NCBI RefSeq assembly: GCF_001552255.1
Contig: NZ_BCQV01000004.1
Coordinates: 99,492 to 163,491 of the forward strand
DNA length: 64,000 nt
Origin: Alicyclobacillus shizuokensis NBRC 103103
Lineage (GTDB): Bacteria > Bacillota > Bacilli > Alicyclobacillales > Alicyclobacillaceae
Reading direction: 5' to 3'
Shown: positions 7,859 through 16,547 of the stretch, in pieces
How positions within the stretch are numbered: the stretch's first letter is position 1
Layout of the letters: every line of letters starts with the position of its first letter
The notes under the pieces: generated by a model
What the model saw: the letters and a program-made list of their open reading frames with translations, nothing else
The model's database searches: none
What the model was told of the DNA's origin: nothing
Position numbers and translations under genes: made by a program

Positions 7859-9727
7859 TTGCGACGCACGTTCAAGGGAATCGCGGCAGCGTCTGCGGTT
7901 GTCGGGACCATGACTGTACCCACGTCGGTATGGGCGGCATCCACGCATTACAATACGACCAAAGTCGCACACGAATCTATAACCAAACTTCATAGCCTTT
8001 TAGTCAATCAGAAGGAATCATTCACAGTGACCATCAAGGACGCGCACAACAAGGCCATCAGCGGGGCACTGGTGTACTTTCACAGCTACGACCGGAGTGT
8101 GGCCACGGCTTCTGCGGGCCATGTGGTGACCAACAAGAGCGGTCAGGCCAAGGTGACCATCAGCGGCCACAAGGCTGGGTCCACCTGGTTGAAGGTAACG
8201 GTGAACGGCCTGTCGCACTGGTATAAGGTGACGGTGACCGCTCCGGCGGCGCCGACGGTGAGCATCAGCGGTCTGAGCAATGGGCAAGTTGTCACATTGG
8301 CCTCGCAAAAGGTCACCGTGAACAGCAATGAGAAGTCCGTCAAGCTGTATCTGAACGGTAAGCCGCAGAGCGGCAGTAAGTTGCAGAACGGTCGTTTCGC
8401 CTTTTCCCTGAAACTGCGCGATGGCAAGAACACCATCACCGCTGTCGCCACCAATGGTCTCCAGACCAAGAAACAGAGTATCGACGTAACCTATTCGTTT
8501 TTCAGCAATGTGGATTTGCGCTATCCGGCACCGGCTTCGGTCACCGCCAGTCAAATGGACAAGTGGATTGCCGCCAATCATAAGGGAGACATGGAGGGGT
8601 TGGGTTCATACTTTGTCAATGCCCAAAATCAGTATGGAGCCAATGCCACGTATTTGCTGGCCCATGCGGCTTTAGAGACAGGGTGGGGAACCAGTGACTT
8701 GGCATTGAAGAAGAATAACTGGTTTGGCTACGGGGCTTACGGCGACGACGCCTACGGTTACGGCGGTATGTTTCCTTCCAGCGAATATGCCATTATGTTT
8801 GAGGCATGGGAGGTCCGACAAAATTACTTAACGCCTGGGGCCACCCATGACGGCGGCTCTCCGACATTAACCGGAATGAGCAAGGCAAATTACGCCTCGG
8901 ATCCAGAATGGGCCACTAGCATCGGGGAGATCATGAACGAATATGTGTCTCAAACTGGCGGTTCGAAGAGTGATTATGTACAATATCAGTCTTCCAACAA
9001 AGCGCCGGCGCCTTTATCGAGCACCGAGCCCGTGTACAAAGTCGGCACGGATGCCATGGCAGAGGTGGCTCCCACATCGCCGTACAGCTCCCTGCCTGTC
9101 TTTCCGAGCCTGAGCGCGGATGCTGAGGACGATTTCTTGTACGGTACCTTATCCCAGACGACGTCAGCGACGTCATTCCCTGCAGTGAAGCAACTCCAAC
9201 AGGCATTGAATCAGGATCCGTACGTCTATCCCAAATTGACGGTGGACGGATTGTTCGGCCCCCAAACCGCTCAGGCGGTGGAACAGTACCAGCAGGCACA
9301 CGGACTGTCTGTGACCGGAGTTTGTGATGACGCGACATGGGCGCAGCTATTCCCAGCCACCGGAACATCCTTACACAAGGGGCAAGTGTACCATATTGAC
9401 GAAATGGCGGAATTCCTGACCACAGGCATGTCAGGCGGAAATAAAGAGTTTGCCACATTGTGGTATCACATCGTTAACCTCGGGTGGGTGCCTTCAACGG
9501 AAGTCCAGCTGGATAACGTGTACCAGGTCATCCCGTCCACAGGATACTCGGTGAAACTGACGGGCACCAGCGGTTCGGTCACATTGCATCGTGGCGACTT
9601 TGCTGTGCAGAACTCCAAGGGACAGTTGGAGGTGTACAATCAGCAGACGGGAAAACTTATCGTTGGATTGCCCAGTGCGCCCGTCAATCTTGAGAAATTC
9701 ACCATGCCCGAAGTACACGGTAGTTGA
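7859..9727 (+). CDS. Secreted N-acetylglucosaminidase with Ig-like and PG-binding domains
   Basis: Extracellular peptidoglycan hydrolase of 622 residues. Start TTG 7859 behind AGAGGAGGG. A signal peptide with a basic N-terminus and cleavage near SVWAAS (about residue 26) is followed by a Big_1-type Ig domain (about 45-125), a second Ig-like domain (about 130-212), a GH73 glucosaminidase domain (about 225-370, catalytic Glu expected in AHAALETGWGTS) and a PG_binding_1 repeat (about 435-500, LTVDGLFGPQTAQAVEQY). The last 110 residues look like a wall-binding SH3-like region but are not certain. It probably acts in wall turnover. It is monocistronic, flanked by the gal terminator and a convergent gene. 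Alternative: an endopeptidase is unlikely given the GH73 motif. Confidence 0.85.
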   Translation: MRRTFKGIAAASAVVGTMTVPTSVWAASTHYNTTKVAHESITKLHSLLVNQKESFTVTIKDAHNKAISGALVYFHSYDRSVATASAGHVVTNKSGQAKVTISGHKAGSTWLKVTVNGLSHWYKVTVTAPAAPTVSISGLSNGQVVTLASQKVTVNSNEKSVKLYLNGKPQSGSKLQNGRFAFSLKLRDGKNTITAVATNGLQTKKQSIDVTYSFFSNVDLRYPAPASVTASQMDKWIAANHKGDMEGLGSYFVNAQNQYGANATYLLAHAALETGWGTSDLALKKNNWFGYGAYGDDAYGYGGMFPSSEYAIMFEAWEVRQNYLTPGATHDGGSPTLTGMSKANYASDPEWATSIGEIMNEYVSQTGGSKSDYVQYQSSNKAPAPLSSTEPVYKVGTDAMAEVAPTSPYSSLPVFPSLSADAEDDFLYGTLSQTTSATSFPAVKQLQQALNQDPYVYPKLTVDGLFGPQTAQAVEQYQQAHGLSVTGVCDDATWAQLFPATGTSLHKGQVYHIDEMAEFLTTGMSGGNKEFATLWYHIVNLGWVPSTEVQLDNVYQVIPSTGYSVKLTGTSGSVTLHRGDFAVQNSKGQLEVYNQQTGKLIVGLPSAPVNLEKFTMPEVHGS

Positions 9728-9824
9728 GGTTCGTACCGATTCATGGCGATACCGTTGCAAGCGCGGCCGCCGCTGGTGTCACAGATCTGATGTCTTACGC
9801 GGCCTGTGCCTCGGTGGCGCCCGT

Positions 9825-10694
9825 TCACCCGTTGACCACGGTGCCGCCGTTGACATGCAGAACCTGGCCGGACACGTAGGACGAATCGTCCGTCGCCAGG
9901 TATACATAAGCAGGGGCGAGTTCGCAGGGCTGCCCGGCCCGCTTCAGCGGCGTGTTGGAGCCAAAGTGGGTCACCTGTTCCGCGGGGCTGGTGGAGGGGA
10001 TGAGCGGCGTCCAGATAGGGCCCGGAGCTACGCCGTTGACTCGGATGCCGCGCCCGGCCAGGGACAACGACAGGGAGCGGGTGAAGGTGACGATGGCCCC
10101 TTTCGTCGCCGAATAGTCGATGAGGCCCGCATTCCCCTCATAGGCAGTGACCGACGCGGTATTGATGATGGCGGCCCCAGATTGGAGGTATGGGAGCGCC
10201 GCCTTGACCATATAAAAATAGGAAAAGACGTTGGTGCGAAACGTGCGCTCCAGCTGTTCCGCAGAGATCTTCTCGACGCTGTCCTGCGGGTGTTGCTCGG
10301 CCGCATTGTTGACGAGAACATCCAAGCGTCCCATGGCCTTGACGAGGCGACGGACTGCATCGCGGCAAAAGGCCTCGTCTCCCACGTCGCCCGCTTCGAG
10401 TACGCAGCGCCGCCCCAACTGCTCGACGCGCGCCTTCGTGGCCTCGGCGTCTTCATGTTCGTCGAGGTACACGATGCCCACATCCGCCCCTTCCTTCGCA
10501 AACACGATGGCAACGGCGCGGCCTATACCGCTGTCTCCGCCGGTGATGATGGCGGCTCGCCCGGCCAGCTTTCCGGCCGCCTTGTAGTTTGGGTCTTCCG
10601 CCGTGGGCAGTGGGTTCATCACCGATTCAAGCCCCGGTTGACGATCCTGATGTTGGGCGGGAAAGAACTGTGGAAAGGATGTTTGGACGGTCAT
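9825..10694 (-). CDS. SDR-family oxidoreductase (GSP39-like)
   Basis: NAD(P)-dependent short-chain dehydrogenase of 289 residues. The glycine motif TGGDSGIGRAVA follows an N-terminal extension of about 45 residues, the NNAA motif is in VLVNNAAEQHP, and the catalytic Tyr-Lys in YSATKG; the family end VSGQVLHVNGG is intact. The N-terminal extension with a PLPTAEDPNY-type sequence is characteristic of the B. subtilis YdaD (GSP39)/YhxC group, which is general-stress linked, so a stress role is inferred. Substrate unknown. It stands alone, transcribed toward the glucosaminidase gene. Confidence 0.85.
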   Translation of the reverse strand: MTVQTSFPQFFPAQHQDRQPGLESVMNPLPTAEDPNYKAAGKLAGRAAIITGGDSGIGRAVAIVFAKEGADVGIVYLDEHEDAEATKARVEQLGRRCVLEAGDVGDEAFCRDAVRRLVKAMGRLDVLVNNAAEQHPQDSVEKISAEQLERTFRTNVFSYFYMVKAALPYLQSGAAIINTASVTAYEGNAGLIDYSATKGAIVTFTRSLSLSLAGRGIRVNGVAPGPIWTPLIPSTSPAEQVTHFGSNTPLKRAGQPCELAPAYVYLATDDSSYVSGQVLHVNGGTVVNG

Positions 10695-10879
10695 GCTGCG
10701 CCTCCATTGAACTGGGTTGGTGACTTAGTTGCATCTTTCCCCATTTTGCGTGATGTCATGTTGGCTGGGAGCCGCCGTTGTCCGCACTCGCGTGGTTCGA
10801 TTCAAGGCTTGTGGTGGGGGTTCCTGTATCCCAAGACGGGGGCGCCGTCCTACACACATCGGACAGGCGCGTCCTTGGC

Positions 10880-10915
10880 AAAAACCCGTCCCGAGCCTCA
10901 CCGGCCCGGGACGGG
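10880..10915 (-). terminator. Terminator of ileS
   Basis: On the minus strand CCCGTCCCG and CGGGACGGG (10907-10915 and 10885-10893) form a 9-bp hairpin followed by TTTTT, immediately after the ileS stop. Confidence 0.85.
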
Positions 10916-10931
10916 CGAATGAACACTGTCT

Positions 10932-13900
10932 TCAGCCTTTAACCGTCAGCGTCAGCGGTTTTCCGTTGATGTCCCACTCCTTGGTCAGATCGCCTTCCAT
11001 GCTGCCAAAATGGACATCGCGAATCAGGACAGTCCGGGCAATCCGCTCCTGATGGCGGCGCAGAATGGCCAGCACCTCCTCGTCCCCGTAGGCGGCGAAC
11101 ACAACCTTGGCCGTCACCTCATAGTCGACCTCTTTGCGCATCATCTGCATTTTGGAGATGATTTCCCGGACAAACCCTTCCTCAATGAGTTCTGGCGTCA
11201 ACTGGGTGTTGAGGCCGACGAATCCACGGCCGGAGACGTCGATAAGACCCGGAAATGCCGCGTGGTAGCGGATTTCCGCCATGTCGCGGGTGATAACGCG
11301 CCCGGCCAACTCCACCCTGCCCTCGGCCGCAAACGCAGCCATCACCTGCGGAGCCGCCTGCTTGGCCGCCTGGTTGATGGCCGGCACTTCTTTTCCGTAG
11401 GCCCGGCCGACTTCTTTCAGGTTGAGGAACAGCTCCGGACGGGCAATCTCCTCCAGCTGCACAAAGGCAACCTCCTTGACGTTCAACTCCTCGGCCAGGA
11501 TGTCGGTGAACTTGCTCAGCACATCCTGCAGGTTTCGCGGCAGATAGAGCGTGGAGAGCGGTTGCCTTATTTTCAGCTTGCTTTCGTTGCGCAGGTGCCG
11601 CGCGGATTCCACCGCCCAGAGAACCCAGTCCATCTCATCCAAGAGGCGTTCGTCCGCGAGGTCCACGTCCGCGACTGGGAAGTCGCACAGGTGGACGCTG
11701 ACGGGAGCGGTCTCGTCCCAACTGCGCACGACATTTTGGTACAGTTCCTCCGCGATGAACGGGGTCAGGGGCGCAATCAGCTTGGCCACAGTCGCCAGGA
11801 CTTCGTACAGGGTCAAGAACGCCGCTGCCTTGTCCGCCTCCATGCCGCCCGCCCAGAACCGCTCGCGGTTGCGGCGCACGTACCAGGTCGACAAGTCGTT
11901 GACCAAACCCTGGATCTGGCGCGCTGCCGTGGTCGCGTCGAACGCCGCCAGGGCCTCGTCCGCGCGCCGGATGGTATCGTGCAGGCGGGCCAGAATCCAG
12001 CGGTCCATGAGCGGCCGCTCGGCCACCGGCACGTGATGCTCGGCCGGGCAGAAGCCGTCGATGCCAGCGTACAGCGCGTAGAAGGCGTGCACGTTCTGCA
12101 GAAGGTCGATAAACTTCGCCTTGGCCTCCGCCACCGCTCGGTGGTAGAAGCGCTGCGAGTTCCACGGCTGGGTGTTGACCAGGAAATAGAAGCGCAGCGC
12201 GTCCGCACCGTGCAGGTCGAAAGCCTCAAACGGATCGATCACGTTGCCTTTCGACTTGGACATCTTCTTGCCGTCCTCGTCCACCACGTGGCCCAGCACC
12301 AGCACGTTTTTATACGGGGCCATTCCCTTGACCAGCGACGAAATGGCCAACAGGCTGTAGAACCAGCCGCGTGTCTGATCAATCGCCTCGCAGACGTAAT
12401 CGGCCGGGTACAGCCGGTGGAATTGCTCCTGGTTCTCAAATGGGTAGTGCCACTGGGCAAACGGCATGCTGCCGGAGTCAAACCAGACGTCGATGACCTC
12501 GGGCACCCGCTCCATCCGGCCGCCGCACGCGCAGGTCCAGCGGACATCGTCGATGTACGGCTTGTGCAGCTCCTGCGGCAACCGGCCGGCCCGCTCCTTC
12601 AGCTCGGCCTTCGATCCGATGCACTCGGTGCGCCCGCAGCGGTCGCACACCCAAATCGGCAGTGGAGTGCCCCAATAGCGGCTGCGCGACAGGTTCCAAT
12701 CGACCAGGTTTTCCAGAAAATTTCCCATGCGGCCGTCGCGGATGTGCTCCGGGATCCAATGGACGCCGCGCGAGTTTTGGATGACCTCGGCCTTGATGGC
12801 GGTCATGCGGATGAACCAGCTGTCAATCGCGTAATACAACAAGGGCGTGTCGCAGCGCCAGCAGTGGGGGTACGCGTGTTCGTGCTTGCCCTTGTCATAG
12901 ACCAGACCGCGCGCCGCCAGGTGCTTGACGATATCCACGTTGACTTGTTCATCCTTGACGAAGCGGCCGGCGAAGTCGCTGACGGTGTCGGTGAAGTGGC
13001 CGGAAAGGTCAACAAAATTGACAAACACCACGCCGTTTTCCTGACAGACGCGGTAGTCGTCCTCGCCGAAGGCCGGCGCCATGTGCACGACGCCGGTGCC
13101 GGATTCGTCGGTCACGTGGTTGGAGGTGACGACGACGTGTTTTTGCCCGTCGACGGTCACGTACGGAAACACCGGTTGATAGCGCAGGCCGGCCAACTCC
13201 GCGCCGGTGCAGGCGGTGATGACGCGTCGCTCCTCCGTCAGGTAGTGCTCTTTGCGGCCCTCCGCGACAACGTAGTTCTCCTTGGCCGCCGCGTCATGAA
13301 TCAGCACGTACGTAAACTCCGGGTTGACCGCCAGCGCCACATTGCTCGGCAGCGTCCAGGGGGTGGTTGTCCAGGCCAGGATGTATGTCGGGGTGTCATC
13401 CGGCAACTGTCCCTGCGCGAACACCCGCGCGACCTCCGATGGGTCAAGCAGGCGGAACTTGGCCGTCACCGATAAGTCCTTGACATTCTTGTAGCCCTGC
13501 GCCACCTCATGGCTAGACAGCGTGGTTTCGCAGTGTGGGCAGTAAGGGCTCACCCGGTGGCCTTTGTACAGCAGGCCTTTGTCGTAGATGGTTTTCAACA
13601 GGTGCCAGACCGATTCAATATAATCGTCTGTCAGCGTCATGTACGGGTTATCCAGGTCCACCCAATAGCCCAGCCGCTCAGACAGTTCCCGCCACGTCTG
13701 TTCGTAAGTGAAGACACTGTTCTTGCACTCTTGGACAAAGCGTTCAATCCCGAACTCCTGAATCTGCTTCTTGCCGCTGATGCCAAACTTTTTTTCCACT
13801 TCAATCTCGACGGGCAGGCCGTGTGTGTCCCAGCCCGCCTTGCGCGTGACGTGAAACCCCTTCATCGTCCGGTAGCGCGGGTAGACATCCTTCATCACCC

Positions 13901-14084
13901 GGGTCAGCACGTGGCCGGGGTGGGGCCGCCCGTTTGCGGTCGGGGGACCTTCGTAGAACACGAACTCCGGGCTGCCCTCGCGCATCCGCTCGCTCTCCCG
14001 GAACACGTCGTGCTCCCGCCAAAACGAGAGCACGCGCTGCTCGCGCGCTTTGGCCGGTTCCTTGGCGTCCACTTTTCGGTACAT
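10932..14084 (-). CDS. ileS: Isoleucyl-tRNA synthetase, eukaryote-like type
   Basis: Charges tRNA-Ile with isoleucine and edits misactivated valine. The class I HIGH-like motif is HPGH in NGRPHPGHVLTRVMKD, the KMSKS loop is KKMSKSKGNVIDP, and the CP1 editing insert and C-terminal anticodon domain follow. The 1050-residue length and N-terminal block (FYEGPPTANGRP, AGWDTHGLPVEIEVEKK) match the type 2 IleRS lineage shared with eukaryotes and archaea rather than the common bacterial type 1; type 2 enzymes are generally mupirocin-tolerant. Start ATG 14084 has AGGAGGATGAACC upstream. Expression is controlled by an isoleucine T-box. Confidence 0.95.
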   Translation of the reverse strand: MYRKVDAKEPAKAREQRVLSFWREHDVFRESERMREGSPEFVFYEGPPTANGRPHPGHVLTRVMKDVYPRYRTMKGFHVTRKAGWDTHGLPVEIEVEKKFGISGKKQIQEFGIERFVQECKNSVFTYEQTWRELSERLGYWVDLDNPYMTLTDDYIESVWHLLKTIYDKGLLYKGHRVSPYCPHCETTLSSHEVAQGYKNVKDLSVTAKFRLLDPSEVARVFAQGQLPDDTPTYILAWTTTPWTLPSNVALAVNPEFTYVLIHDAAAKENYVVAEGRKEHYLTEERRVITACTGAELAGLRYQPVFPYVTVDGQKHVVVTSNHVTDESGTGVVHMAPAFGEDDYRVCQENGVVFVNFVDLSGHFTDTVSDFAGRFVKDEQVNVDIVKHLAARGLVYDKGKHEHAYPHCWRCDTPLLYYAIDSWFIRMTAIKAEVIQNSRGVHWIPEHIRDGRMGNFLENLVDWNLSRSRYWGTPLPIWVCDRCGRTECIGSKAELKERAGRLPQELHKPYIDDVRWTCACGGRMERVPEVIDVWFDSGSMPFAQWHYPFENQEQFHRLYPADYVCEAIDQTRGWFYSLLAISSLVKGMAPYKNVLVLGHVVDEDGKKMSKSKGNVIDPFEAFDLHGADALRFYFLVNTQPWNSQRFYHRAVAEAKAKFIDLLQNVHAFYALYAGIDGFCPAEHHVPVAERPLMDRWILARLHDTIRRADEALAAFDATTAARQIQGLVNDLSTWYVRRNRERFWAGGMEADKAAAFLTLYEVLATVAKLIAPLTPFIAEELYQNVVRSWDETAPVSVHLCDFPVADVDLADERLLDEMDWVLWAVESARHLRNESKLKIRQPLSTLYLPRNLQDVLSKFTDILAEELNVKEVAFVQLEEIARPELFLNLKEVGRAYGKEVPAINQAAKQAAPQVMAAFAAEGRVELAGRVITRDMAEIRYHAAFPGLIDVSGRGFVGLNTQLTPELIEEGFVREIISKMQMMRKEVDYEVTAKVVFAAYGDEEVLAILRRHQERIARTVLIRDVHFGSMEGDLTKEWDINGKPLTLTVKG

Positions 14085-14144
14085 GGTTCATCCTCCTGCA
14101 GCGTCAATGGCGGAATGTGTCGGGGTGCGGCGGGGCTCTATAAC

Positions 14145-14567
14145 AAAAACCTCTCGCCCCGTTTGGGGCGAGAGGACCTCCCGCTGTACCACCCAAGTTA
14201 GCCGCACATGGCCTGGCGCTGAGCCGGGGGTGCCTATGCGCACCCGGTCTTCACCATCGGCCATGAAAAAACTCTGCACCTGCCTGGCCGGCATGCCGCG
14301 ATGCGGCGGGGCCGGATGGGTGCCGAGCTTGCCGCTCCATCTGCTCTCGATAACGGGAGAAACCGTCTGGGCCTACTGCCAACCCTCTGCAACCTGCTCG
14401 CCGGCGGGGCCGGGTTCAGCCAGCACCTCAAAGGGGATGTTCACCAGCCTGGGCGCGTGGGCTTTCACCTGCCCCCCACTCTCTGTGGCGTCCAAATGCT
14501 GGGTACTCGTCCTTCTCATCGGCCTTTGCTCATCGTTCCATCCGGCCGCGACACGGCCGGAAATTCA
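14145..14567 (-). promoter_or_regulatory. T-box riboswitch, isoleucine (ATC specifier)
   Basis: Minus-strand leader of ileS. The terminator is an 11-bp hairpin CCTCTCGCCCC/GGGGCGAGAGG (14150-14175) with a T run to 14145. The T-box core AACTTGGGTGGTACAGCGG lies at 14181-14199. Stem I has GAAGGACGAGTA and CAGAGAG, and the specifier loop reads GAACATCCCC with ATC at 14438-14436. Uncharged tRNA-Ile is expected to stabilise the antiterminator and switch ileS on. Confidence 0.9.
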
Positions 14568-14573
14568 CGCGTA

Positions 14574-14601
14574 ATTGTAGCATAAATCGACGCCACGGCA
14601 A
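14574..14601 (-). promoter_or_regulatory. Promoter of ileS T-box leader
   Basis: On the minus strand TTGCCG (14601-14596), 16-base spacer, TACAAT (14579-14574). Predicted start near 14567, just before the T-box stem I. Confidence 0.7.
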
Positions 14602-14695
14602 AGTTCCATCACCCAGTCCAGGCATAAATTGGGCTCGCGGGGGTTGGGCGGCCGTAGTACAATGACAACACCATCAAAGTGGGAGGTTGCAGACC

Positions 14696-15682
14696 TTGAC
14701 TTCGAACAAGATAGGGTTCCCACTGGGGCCGTTTACAAAATACGAACTCAATCCTATCTTGGGACCGCAGGGGAATGGCTGGGAGGCCAAGGATCTGTTC
14801 AATCCGACCGCGGTCGCCAAGGACGGGAAGATATACATGCTGTACCGTGCCGAGGACCACAGCGGCAGCGGCCGTTGGAACGGCACCTCGCGCATCGGGC
14901 TTGCGTTCAGCGAGGATGGAATCCGCTTTCAACGCCATCCCCAGCCCGTGCTCGTGCCGACGGAGGGGTATGAGCTTCCGGGGGGGTGTGAGGATCCGCG
15001 TGTCACCCAGGTGGGGGCCACGTACTACATGACCTACACGGCGTTTGACGGCCGGAGCGCGTACCTGTGCCTGGCCACTTCGAAGGACCTGTTCACCTGG
15101 GAGAAACACGGGATATTGTTCCCTGAGTGGCGGGGCGGATCGGACAAGGTGTGGTCCAAGTCGGGAGCCATCCTGTCGACGCCGATAGACGGACGGTACG
15201 TCATGTACTTCGGCGACACCAGCATCTGGATGGCTCACTCGAAGGACCTCATCCACTGGACGCCGGTGGCGGAGCCGGTGCTACGTCCGTCCACCAATCC
15301 AGACGCCTTCGACAGCGCGCTCATCGAGCCCGGTCCGCAGCCAGTATTGACCGACCAGGGCATCCTCCTCATCTACAATGCCGCCCGGCGGATTGACAAT
15401 CCGTCCAGTCCGCAGCATGGCCAGCTGCACTATGCGAGCGGCCAGGCGCTCTTGGCCAAGGAAGACCCGTTGCGAGTGCTCAAACGCACAACGGTTCCCT
15501 TCCTCACCCCGGGAACTCTGGACGAGCGGGTGGGCCAGGTGGACAATGTCGTGTTCGTCGAAGGGCTGGTGGAGCACAACGGTTTCTGGTACCTCTATTA
15601 TGGCATGGCCGACTCGAAGATAGGGGTCGCGACGGCACCCGCTTCGGCGCGGGCTGAGGATGGGGAAGCGATGGCTTCCTGA
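14696..15682 (+). CDS. GH130 glycoside phosphorylase/hydrolase
   Basis: Five-bladed beta-propeller enzyme of about 328 residues, family GH130, whose members phosphorolyse beta-mannosides such as mannosyl-glucose or mannosyl-GlcNAc. The signature GGCEDPRV holds the catalytic Asp region, preceded by NPTAVAKDGKIYMLYRAED and followed by KSGAILSTPIDGRYVMYFGD. TTG 14696 is preferred because GTGGGAGG ends 9 bases upstream; an in-frame TTG at 14687 is too close to it. The donor and acceptor sugars cannot be told from sequence, and no transporter or mannosidase lies next to it. A -10-like TACAAT occurs at 14658. Confidence 0.85.
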   Translation: MTSNKIGFPLGPFTKYELNPILGPQGNGWEAKDLFNPTAVAKDGKIYMLYRAEDHSGSGRWNGTSRIGLAFSEDGIRFQRHPQPVLVPTEGYELPGGCEDPRVTQVGATYYMTYTAFDGRSAYLCLATSKDLFTWEKHGILFPEWRGGSDKVWSKSGAILSTPIDGRYVMYFGDTSIWMAHSKDLIHWTPVAEPVLRPSTNPDAFDSALIEPGPQPVLTDQGILLIYNAARRIDNPSSPQHGQLHYASGQALLAKEDPLRVLKRTTVPFLTPGTLDERVGQVDNVVFVEGLVEHNGFWYLYYGMADSKIGVATAPASARAEDGEAMAS

Positions 15683-15701
15683 TCCAGCGGCTGGGCACTT
15701 C

Positions 15702-16397
15702 TTATTGCAGTGTCAGCAGCCGTTCGGCCAGCGCGAGGTCGGCGGGGTATGTGACTTTCAGGTTTCGCACGTCGCCTTCGACCACATGCACCGGAGCCAG
15801 TTGGAAGCGCAGAACCAGGCTGCAGTCGTCGCTGGCCAGCACAGGGGCCTGAGTGGCCATGGCCAATTGATGGGCGCGGCGGAGCACCTGCAGATGAAAC
15901 GCCTGCGGGGTCTGCGCCCTCCACAGCCGGGCCCGGTCCGGTATGGCGTCGATGCGGCCCGAGTCGTTCACTTCAAACACGGTGTCGGTGGCCGGAATGG
16001 CGGCCGACACCGCCTTGTGTTGGTGCAGTGCGGACACGCACCGGGCTATCACCGCCTCGCTCACCAGCGGCCGGGCTGCGTCGTGGATCAAAACCCAGGC
16101 GTCCTCCTCCGCGATGGCGTCGATGCCGGCTTTGCTGCTTTGTTGACGGGTCTCGCCGCCGGGAACCACGCGTCGGAGCTTGGTGTAGCGATTGCGTCTC
16201 ACGATGTGCCGGGTTCGTTCCTCTGTGTCCGGGTGTGCGACGAGAATCATCTCGTCGACGTGCGCGCTGGCTTCAAACGCGTCCAGGGCGTGCTCGAGAA
16301 TCGTGCGCCCGGCGAGCGACAGAAACTGTTTGGGGACGCCGGCGCCCATGCGCTGTCCGGTCCCGGAGGCCAAAATCACCGCAAAAACCTTTCGCAA
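15702..16397 (-). CDS. ispD: 2-C-methyl-D-erythritol 4-phosphate cytidylyltransferase
   Basis: Third enzyme of the MEP isoprenoid pathway; transfers CMP from CTP to MEP. The nucleotidyltransferase motif AVILASGTGQRMGAGVPKQF is at the N-terminus, with VLIHDAARPLVS and ATDTVFEV further on. Start TTG 16397 gives 231 residues, the family norm, with AAGGGG 10 bases upstream; TTG 16406 is an alternative. It resembles TarI too, but nothing of teichoic acid synthesis is nearby. ispF is not adjacent. Divergent from the exporter gene at 16548. Confidence 0.88.
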   Translation of the reverse strand: MRKVFAVILASGTGQRMGAGVPKQFLSLAGRTILEHALDAFEASAHVDEMILVAHPDTEERTRHIVRRNRYTKLRRVVPGGETRQQSSKAGIDAIAEEDAWVLIHDAARPLVSEAVIARCVSALHQHKAVSAAIPATDTVFEVNDSGRIDAIPDRARLWRAQTPQAFHLQVLRRAHQLAMATQAPVLASDDCSLVLRFQLAPVHVVEGDVRNLKVTYPADLALAERLLTLQ

Positions 16398-16443
16398 CTC
16401 GAACAAACCCCTTACAATGGTCACGTACTGGATTTCGACACCG

Positions 16444-16449
16444 ATTATA
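16444..16449 (-). promoter_or_regulatory. -10 box of ispD
   Basis: Minus-strand TATAAT at 16449-16444, about 50 bases upstream of the ispD start. The -35 (TACCAG at 17 bases) is poor. Confidence 0.4.
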
Positions 16450-16547
16450 CAAGTTTGTCTCGAATTCTGGTAGAAACCTGGTGGTGGCCTGTCCTCGTCC
16501 ACACGCCCTGTCGTGGGACGAATCGGCGGCCGCTGAGGAGGGGAACG

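Noticed and set aside
11010..13475. 821-residue plus-strand frame opposite ileS
   Set aside because: It mirrors ileS codons, has no family motif and no RBS; ileS itself is unmistakable.
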